13,132 nucleotides of DNA. Origin: DASPOF01 sp035626155. Lineage in GTDB: Bacteria; Desulfobacterota; Binatia; Binatales; Binataceae. A model generated the notes under the pieces. That model did no database searches. It was not told where the DNA came from and saw only the letters and a program-made list of their open reading frames with translations. Shown here in pieces: positions 6,741 through 13,132 of this stretch. The stretch lies in assembly GCA_035626155.1 (NCBI GenBank), contig DASPOF010000020.1:1-13132 (forward strand). The letters run 5' to 3'. Each line of letters begins with the position of its first letter. Within the stretch, counting starts at the first letter, position 1. A program made the translations under genes and the position numbers.

Positions 6741-7850
6741 ATGATTGATTTCCAGCCAAGCGAAGAACAAGAGATGATGCGCGACACGGTGGGCGCGTTC
6801 GCCCGCGACGAAATCCGCCCGGCGGCGCGCCCGGCCGATGAAACGGGCGCGATCGCTTCGGCTCTCGTCTCCAAGGCATGGCAGCTCGGCTTGGTGCGCG
6901 GGGCGATACCCGAGAAGTTCGGCGGCGATGGGGGCGAGCGGTCGGCGACGACCGGTGCGATCGTCGCGGAGGAACTCGGTTACGGCGACCTCTCGATCGC
7001 GCTCCACATGCTTGCGCCGCGGCTGCTCGCGTATCCGGTTATCGAGATGGGCACGGACGAACAGCGCGAACGCCACTTGAGGCGCCTTGCGGCCGCGGAC
7101 TTTGTCGCGGCGAGCGCGGCGGTGATGGAGCCGAGCTGGAATTTCGATCTCGCCGCGCTCGGGACGACCGCGCGCCGCGACGGCTCATCGTTCGTCCTGA
7201 ACGGAACCAAGTGTTACGTGCCGCTGGCGGCGGACTCGGCGACGATCCTCGTGTACGCATCGAATGGTGCAGGCGCCGGCGAGGCGTCCGTCGATGGGTT
7301 CCTCGTCCCGCGCGATGCTATGGGCCTGGCGGTGGGCGATCGCGAGCAGAGCATGGGTCTCAAGCCGCTTGCGACCTATCAGGTTGTACTCAAGGATTGC
7401 CGGGTCGGCGCCGAGGCGCGGCTCGGCGGAGACAAGGGCATCAACTTCACGCGCCTGATGAGCGAGTCGCGAGTGGCATTCTCCGCGCTCTCGGTGGGCA
7501 TGATGCGGGCGGCGTTCGAGTACGCCCGCGATTACGCAAAGGAGCGCAAGGCGTTCGGCGTCCCGATCGCGAGCAAGCAGGCGATCGCGTTCATGCTCGC
7601 CGACATGGCGATTGAGATCGACGCATCGCGCCTGCTCGTGTGGGACGCGGCATCGCGCCTCGACAAGGGCGAGGACGGCCTCAAGGAGAGCTATCTCGCC
7701 AAGAACTATGTCGCGGCCAGCGCGCTCAAGATCACCGACAACGCGGTCCAGGTGCTCGGCGGCCACGGCTATATCCGCGAACATCCGGTTGAGATGTGGC
7801 TTCGCAACGCGCGCGGAATCGCGGCTCTCGACGGCCTGGCGACTGTCTAG
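6741..7850 (+). CDS. Acyl-CoA dehydrogenase family protein with Asp at the catalytic-base position
   Basis: This 369-aa flavoprotein belongs to the acyl-CoA dehydrogenase family (FAD-dependent alpha,beta-desaturation of acyl-CoA thioesters). It has the N-terminal helical domain (MIDFQPSEEQEMMRDTVGAF, then IPEKFGGDGGE), the middle beta domain (FVLNGTKCYVPLA) and the C-terminal helical domain (ARDYAKERKAFGVPI, then VQVLGGHGYIREHPVEMWLRNAR). Two departures are clear. The usual TEP-x-x-GSD flavin loop reads MEPSWNFD (129-136). The usual IYEGT catalytic motif near the C-terminus aligns with AALDGL, so Asp364 replaces Glu, and the protein stops four residues later. It may still be active with Asp as base, or be the non-catalytic partner of the next gene product. 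No strong ribosome-binding site precedes ATG 6741, but the N-terminus matches the family. Confidence 0.9.
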   Translation: MIDFQPSEEQEMMRDTVGAFARDEIRPAARPADETGAIASALVSKAWQLGLVRGAIPEKFGGDGGERSATTGAIVAEELGYGDLSIALHMLAPRLLAYPVIEMGTDEQRERHLRRLAAADFVAASAAVMEPSWNFDLAALGTTARRDGSSFVLNGTKCYVPLAADSATILVYASNGAGAGEASVDGFLVPRDAMGLAVGDREQSMGLKPLATYQVVLKDCRVGAEARLGGDKGINFTRLMSESRVAFSALSVGMMRAAFEYARDYAKERKAFGVPIASKQAIAFMLADMAIEIDASRLLVWDAASRLDKGEDGLKESYLAKNYVAASALKITDNAVQVLGGHGYIREHPVEMWLRNARGIAALDGLATV

Positions 7851-7886
7851 CGCCATGCGCGATCGGACTACGGAGGCGAAAGGGCG

Positions 7887-9122
7887 ATGATAGACTTCGA
7901 ACTCGAACCGCAAACAATCACTCAACTCAAGATGTATCACGGCGTCGCGGAGCAGATGATGCGGCCGATCTCGCGCGATTGCGACGAGCACGAACATCAG
8001 AAACCGTGGAAGTTCTTCGAGACCATGTGGTCCGCATCGAGGCTTGCCGACTTGCAGCCCGGCCGCGCCGAGCGCCCCGCCGCCGGCGCCGAGCGTCCAC
8101 AAGCCGGACCAAGGCTTCGCAACCTGAACAGCGTGATGACCACCGAGGAACTCTGCTGGGGCGACGCCGGGCTTTTTCTTTCGACTCCGAACAGCGGCCT
8201 GGGCGGCGCCGCCGTGAATGCGGCGGGAACTCCCGAGCAGAAGGCGCAGTTCCTCAGGCGCTTCAGCGAGGGCAAGCCCAAGTGGGGCGCGATGGCAATC
8301 ACCGAGCCGGGTTGCGGCTCCGATTCGGCGGCGGTCGCCACGACCGCGACGCGCGATGGCGATAATTGGGTGCTCAACGGCACGAAGATCTTCTGCACCG
8401 CGGGCGAGATGGCGGTCGAGAAGTCGGAAGGTTTCGTGGTCGTGTGGGCGACGGTGGACAAGAGCGCGGGGCGCGCGGGAATCAAGCCATTCGTCGTTGA
8501 CCACCACACGCCAGGGATGACCGTGGCGCGCGTCGAGAACAAGCTCGGTATCCGCGCCTCCGACACCGCGATGATCATCCTCGACAACTGCCGCATCCCG
8601 CTCGACCACATCCTGGGCAGCCCGGAGGTTCGGCGCGAGGGCGGGTTCAAGGACGTGATGGCGACCTTCGATGCGACCCGGCCGATCGTGGCTGCGATGG
8701 CGATCGGGGTAGGGCGCGCGGCGCTCGATTACGTCCGCGATTTCCTGCGCGACCAGCAAATCCCGATTCGCTACGGTATCTCGCCGCGCAAGCTCACCGC
8801 GGTCGAGCGCGACTTCATGGACATGGAGGTCCAACTCAAGGCCGCGCGCCTGCTGACCTGGCGGGCCGCATGGATGCTCGACATGGGCAAGCGCAACAAT
8901 CTCGAGGCCTCGATGGCGAAGGCGAAGGCGGGGCTGGCGGTGACGCAAATCACGCAGAAGGCGGTCGAGCTGTTGGGACCGTTGGGTTACTCGCGAAAAA
9001 TCCTGCTCGAGAAGTGGATGCGCGACGCCAAGATCAATGACATCTTCGAGGGCACCCAGCAGATCAACATGCTGATCGTCGCGCGGCGAATCCTCGATTA
9101 CGGCAGCAAGGAATTGAACTAG
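7887..9122 (+). CDS. Acyl-CoA dehydrogenase family protein with canonical catalytic Glu
   Basis: This 411-aa paralogue of the preceding product begins MIDFELEPQTITQLKMYH. It keeps the canonical flavin loop ITEPGCGSD (about 138-146), WVLNGTKIFCTAG, and near the C-terminus DIFEGTQQIN with the catalytic base at Glu388. The canonical PxxxGG loop of the N-terminal domain is missing; residues about 49-82 are an Arg/Pro/Ala-rich insert (ADLQPGRAERPAAGAERPQA) before NSVMTTEELCWGDAGL. Arg and Lys within RYGISPRKLTAVERDF replace the common RKQFGxPI motif. It starts 36 nt after the previous stop behind a GGAGGCGAAAGGG-type ribosome-binding region, so co-expression is likely. The substrate is unknown. 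The hairpin terminator follows 22 nt after the stop. Confidence 0.92.
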   Translation: MIDFELEPQTITQLKMYHGVAEQMMRPISRDCDEHEHQKPWKFFETMWSASRLADLQPGRAERPAAGAERPQAGPRLRNLNSVMTTEELCWGDAGLFLSTPNSGLGGAAVNAAGTPEQKAQFLRRFSEGKPKWGAMAITEPGCGSDSAAVATTATRDGDNWVLNGTKIFCTAGEMAVEKSEGFVVVWATVDKSAGRAGIKPFVVDHHTPGMTVARVENKLGIRASDTAMIILDNCRIPLDHILGSPEVRREGGFKDVMATFDATRPIVAAMAIGVGRAALDYVRDFLRDQQIPIRYGISPRKLTAVERDFMDMEVQLKAARLLTWRAAWMLDMGKRNNLEASMAKAKAGLAVTQITQKAVELLGPLGYSRKILLEKWMRDAKINDIFEGTQQINMLIVARRILDYGSKELN

Positions 9123-9144
9123 GCCGCGCTACTTCCCCGAAACG

Positions 9145-9177
9145 AAGCGCCCCCGCGAGAACTTCGCGGGGGCGCTT
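9145..9177 (+). terminator. Intrinsic terminator of the pgeF-acyl-CoA dehydrogenase unit
   Basis: aagcgcccccgcga pairs perfectly with tcgcgggggcgctt (14 bp) around a 5-nt loop (gaact). It is followed by gccttt, a short T-rich tail on the plus strand. It lies 22 nt after the second acyl-CoA dehydrogenase stop and 58 nt beyond the stop of the convergent exported-protein gene. The reverse strand also has a short T-rich tail (cgttt), so it may work in both directions. Confidence 0.8.
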
Positions 9178-9235
9178 GCCTTTGTCGAAACTCGAGCGGC
9201 GCGCGGTCAAGCCACGCTCCGCCGGGAGCGGGCCA

Positions 9236-9859
9236 TCAATAGAACCACTTCCCCTTGTCCCATCGGAAGATCTCGGTCGTGTGGGTCTTCCCGGTCGGCT
9301 GGGGTTTGGCGTGTAAAGCCTCGTCGCGCGTTTTGCCGGCCAAGTAATAACTGATTTCCTCGTAGGTCAGCTTGCCGAGCGCAAATCCGGAGTCGGTCTC
9401 CTTGGTCGTGCAGGTCTCGACGTTGCTGTAGCCGGTGTACTGTGCGGTTTCGAACCCGTCCCTGAATTTCCAGACGATGCTCGTGAGATTGAATGTTTCG
9501 CGGTCGCGCAGACGCTGCTCCCAATCCTTGCAGAAGGTGACGAAATTCGTCGCCGCCTTCTTATACTCACGATCCTGGAGCAGGCGCTTCGGGCTGATCT
9601 TCGTGAGTGCCGCTTTCACCCGCTGCCGAAGCGTCGTCTTTGCTGCGGTCGACGCCGATGCGGCGGGCGCCGCCGAGGATGTCGATGCCGCCGCGGCGGG
9701 CGAGTTGGCTGGCTGTGCCGCCGGTTTAGCATCGATCGCCGCCGGCGACGGTGCTGGCTGAGGTTGGTCCTCCGTTCTTGCGGGCGCGGGCCAACACAAG
9801 ACGACGAATGCCAGCGCCGCGAGAACTCCCCCGGTTCCCCTCGATCGTGACGGCGTCAT
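9236..9859 (-). CDS. Sec-exported protein with Ala/Pro-rich linker and an unrecognised C-terminal domain, 207 aa
   Basis: A signal peptide is visible: basic start MTPSRSRG, hydrophobic core VLAALAFVVLCW, cleavage expected after PAPA at about residue 27. Residues about 28-73 are a low-complexity Ala/Pro/Ser linker. Residues about 75-207 form a compact domain with FCKDWEQRLRDRETFN, QYTGYSNVETC, LGKLTYEEISYYLAGKT and a closing TEIFRWDKGKWFY. Its two Cys, in FCKDW and VETC, could form a disulfide in the periplasm. I do not recognise the domain. ATG 9859 has a good GGAGG ribosome-binding site 8 nt upstream. It lies downstream of the OmpA-like gene on the same strand, but a terminator-like hairpin at 9974-10009 separates them. 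The product is probably periplasmic or anchored at the envelope; function is unknown. Confidence 0.8.
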   Translation of the reverse strand: MTPSRSRGTGGVLAALAFVVLCWPAPARTEDQPQPAPSPAAIDAKPAAQPANSPAAAASTSSAAPAASASTAAKTTLRQRVKAALTKISPKRLLQDREYKKAATNFVTFCKDWEQRLRDRETFNLTSIVWKFRDGFETAQYTGYSNVETCTTKETDSGFALGKLTYEEISYYLAGKTRDEALHAKPQPTGKTHTTEIFRWDKGKWFY

Positions 9860-9973
9860 ATCGCGCGCCTCCCGCTGGTTCGCGACTGGCGTCGGCCGAT
9901 TGTTACGGCGCCATCGCGAATCATCTTGGGAATCCCCATCAGGAATTCCCGCAAACCCGTCTTTGCGTTCTGT

Positions 9974-10009
9974 TAAACGGCCGCAGCCCCGTATGGAGCT
10001 GCGGCCGTT
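9974..10009 (-). terminator. Terminator-like hairpin downstream of the OmpA-family gene
   Basis: aaacggccgcag and ctgcggccgttt form a perfect 12-bp GC-rich stem around a 12-nt loop, 28 nt after the OmpA-family stop codon on the minus strand. The leftward stem arm ends in TTT, followed by aacag rather than a long T-run, so termination may be partial and allow some read-through into the exported-protein gene. Confidence 0.65.
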
Positions 10010-10037
10010 TCAGGTTCGAAGTTACGCCTGCCGGCGT

Positions 10038-10772
10038 TTACTGGAGCGGGACCAGCTCGACGCGCCGGTTCTGCGCACGGCCGTCAGGATTGTCCTTACC
10101 CTCCGGCGTCTTGTTGGGCGCGACGAAGTTGGTCTTGCCGTACCCGTGCGTCGAGAGCCGGTCGGCGCCGATTCCCTTCTCTTCGAGGTAGTTCGCCACT
10201 GCGGCCGCGCGCTTGTCGGAGAGCTTCAGGTTGTACTCCTCGCTCCCGATCGCGTCGCAGTAACCGTTCACATCGACTCTCACGTTGGCGTGCGACTTCA
10301 GCACGTCAGCCGCTTCGTCGAGAACCGCGGCATCGCCCGGCCGAATCTTCGCCTTGTTAAAGTCGAAGTGCACCCCGCGCAAGATGATCTTCTCAGGCGC
10401 CGGCGGTGGCGGCGGCGGTGGAGGTGGCGGTGGCGGAGGTGGCGGCGGTGGCGGCGGTGGAGGTGGCGGCGGAATCACAGGGTCGCAGAGATAATGCCCT
10501 GCCAGCGCCCCGATGCCAGCACCGAGCGCGGCGCCGCCCAGGCCCGCGAACACTCGGTCATCGTTCGACGCATTATGGTGACCATGCGTGTTAGCCGTAA
10601 TCGCGATGCCAGCGGCCGCACCTGCGCCCGCTCCCAGCGCGCCGCCGATAACGGCGCAGGGTCCCCATTCGCGCGGCTTTTGAAGATTTGCGCATCCGCC
10701 CAGTGTGGCGGCGCCGAAGGCGATGGCTGCGGCTGCGGCCATCGATTTCAGTAGCGCTGACGTTCCTCTCAT
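10038..10772 (-). CDS. OmpA-family peptidoglycan-binding lipoprotein with glycine zipper and 24-proline tract
   Basis: The 244-aa product starts at ATG 10772 (MRGTSALLKS) behind GGGAGGAG; an upstream TTG is possible but less likely. A lipoprotein signal peptide ends in LGGC (lipidated Cys27). Two glycine-zipper stretches follow (GGALGAGAGAAAG and GLGGAALGAGIGALAG), typical of membrane-inserting segments. A run of 24 prolines (101-124) then leads to a C-terminal OmpA domain: HFDFNKAKIRPG, GYCDAIGSEEYNLKLSDKRA and a closing NRRVELVPL. Asp173 and Arg188, 15 residues apart, match the pair that binds diaminopimelate in OmpA, so peptidoglycan binding is well supported. The design is a tether between the outer membrane and the cell wall, like Pal but with a zipper and spacer. 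It has its own promoter and terminator. Confidence 0.93.
   Translation of the reverse strand: MRGTSALLKSMAAAAAIAFGAATLGGCANLQKPREWGPCAVIGGALGAGAGAAAGIAITANTHGHHNASNDDRVFAGLGGAALGAGIGALAGHYLCDPVIPPPPPPPPPPPPPPPPPPPPPPPPAPEKIILRGVHFDFNKAKIRPGDAAVLDEAADVLKSHANVRVDVNGYCDAIGSEEYNLKLSDKRAAAVANYLEEKGIGADRLSTHGYGKTNFVAPNKTPEGKDNPDGRAQNRRVELVPLQ
10401..10472 (-). repeat. Tract of 24 consecutive proline codons
   Basis: Twenty-four CCN codons in a row, using a mixture of CCG, CCA and CCT, encode the spacer between the glycine-zipper part and the OmpA domain. The plus strand is therefore GGN repeated 24 times. Mixed codons argue for selection on the amino acid tract rather than recent slippage. Poly-Pro stalls ribosomes and normally needs EF-P (established knowledge). 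Confidence 0.95.
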
Positions 10773-10859
10773 GGCTCCTCCCTCACCCAAGTCCGTGTTT
10801 GCGCGGTGCCCAAACTCCGGACCCCGCTACGACGCGTCACAGGCCCGTAACCGGAAGAA

Positions 10860-10889
10860 AATATAGTGACATTTCTCCCCGGATTGCAA
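10860..10889 (-). promoter_or_regulatory. Predicted sigma70-type promoter of the OmpA-family lipoprotein gene
   Basis: On the minus strand, TTGCAA (10889-10884, 4 of 6 consensus bases) and TATATT (10865-10860, 5 of 6) are separated by 18 bp. The predicted start site, near 10853, gives a leader of about 80 nt. The -10 area is AT-rich against a GC-rich background. Confidence 0.6.
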
Positions 10890-10910
10890 ACGCGCCGCTA
10901 ATCTTTCATC

Positions 10911-10928
10911 GCCCGGACTATTCCGGGC
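10911..10928. repeat. Short hairpin in the uvrB upstream region
   Basis: gcccgga and tccgggc form a perfect 7-bp stem with a 4-nt loop (ctat). It lies upstream of the OmpA-family promoter and about 190 bp before uvrB. No T-run follows on either strand; function is unknown. Confidence 0.4.
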
Positions 10929-10946
10929 TCTCCCCGCATTGCCGAT

Positions 10947-10977
10947 GACCGGCAAATGGTCGAATCCACTGCCGGTC
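10947..10977. repeat. Spaced inverted repeat in the uvrB upstream region
   Basis: gaccggca and tgccggtc are exact reverse complements (8 bp) separated by 15 nt. The arms lie about two helical turns apart centre to centre (23 bp), a spacing compatible with a dimeric regulator site. It could equally be a chance pairing in GC-rich DNA. Confidence 0.35.
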
Positions 10978-11118
10978 GGTTTCGAACACCCCCTGGTCCT
11001 CACCAAACTGTCTGAAAAGCTCCCCTGTTGCAACCTTTGAACGAGCGCCGGCGAGATCGCCCGGGCGCCAACCGCGCTCGGAAGACGGCGTCATCCCTGC
11101 TAAACTGTCCTTTTTGCA

Positions 11119-13132
<2,014 letters not shown>

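Larger units (their letters stand above)
10773..11118. other. Divergent intergenic region between the OmpA-family gene and uvrB
   Basis: This 346-bp gap has no convincing gene. It holds the leftward promoter of the OmpA-family gene (10860-10889), a short hairpin (10911-10928) and a spaced inverted repeat (10947-10977). Ahead of uvrB only a weak -10-like TAAACT (11101-11106) is seen, with no good -35 and a very short leader, so the uvrB promoter is unresolved. I saw no CTGT-N8-ACAG or GAAC-N4-GTTC LexA-type operator. Confidence 0.6.

Noticed and set aside
8031..8130. Possible double frameshift in the second acyl-CoA dehydrogenase gene
   Set aside because: I read the other two frames across the segment. 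One meets a stop right after it, and neither gives a better family-like sequence, so a natural insert is preferred pending alignment.
7185..8948. Open frame of 587 codons on the minus strand across both acyl-CoA dehydrogenase genes
   Set aside because: It spans two real genes and their gap, has no domain signal and is His/Arg/Asp-rich as expected for a shadow frame.
10827..11033. 68-codon minus-strand frame in the uvrB upstream gap
   Set aside because: It runs through the predicted OmpA-family promoter, needs a TTG start, has no ribosome-binding site and shows no protein-like features.
10773..11118. LexA/SOS operator for uvrB
   Set aside because: I looked for CTGT-N8-ACAG and GAAC-N4-GTTC patterns; half-site fragments such as CTGT occur, but no paired site.

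Overview
The window is GC-rich DNA, densely coded, from a Gram-negative-type bacterium. The envelope evidence is a lipobox lipoprotein with an OmpA peptidoglycan-binding domain, plus a Sec-exported protein. The mix of SBBP beta-propeller/PT-linker surface protein, several acyl-CoA dehydrogenases and a high-GC genome would fit a deltaproteobacterial-like or Binatota-like lineage. That placement is a low-confidence inference; there is no rRNA or other taxonomic marker here.

Layout from left to right. (1) 1-958 (+): 3' part of a surface protein (SBBP beta-propeller, Thr/Pro-rich linker, Ig-like and PxKF-like domains), closed by a perfect 30-nt palindrome. (2) 1078-4519 (-): a repair transcription unit read leftward from a strong promoter at about 4554-4583. 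Its order is a 73-aa coiled-coil protein, uvrA (TTG start, 965 aa) and a 56-aa single-pass membrane protein. (3) 4607-9122 (+): a compact unit of pgeF (YfiH/laccase-domain), a 54-aa basic protein, a Gfo/Idh/MocA oxidoreductase (ATGA overlap with the 54-aa gene) and two adjacent acyl-CoA dehydrogenases. It ends at a 14-bp GC-rich hairpin terminator. (4) 9236-10772 (-): an exported protein with an unrecognised C-terminal domain, and an OmpA-family lipoprotein with a run of 24 prolines. The lipoprotein has its own terminator and a promoter at 10860-10889. (5) 11119-end (+): uvrB, nearly complete but cut by the window edge inside or just after its UVR motif.

How they may work together: UvrA and UvrB are partners in nucleotide excision repair, but here they lie about 6.8 kb apart in opposite orientations. 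PgeF and the OmpA-like lipoprotein both concern peptidoglycan (editing of misincorporated residues; tethering of the outer membrane). The two acyl-CoA dehydrogenases may form one heteromeric enzyme: the first has Asp where the catalytic Glu is expected and lacks the canonical flavin-loop motif, while the second has canonical versions of both. No tRNA, rRNA, CRISPR array, insertion sequence or phage gene was seen. The most interesting material is the set of small or unrecognised genes wired into otherwise ordinary operons, and the unusual acyl-CoA dehydrogenase pair.
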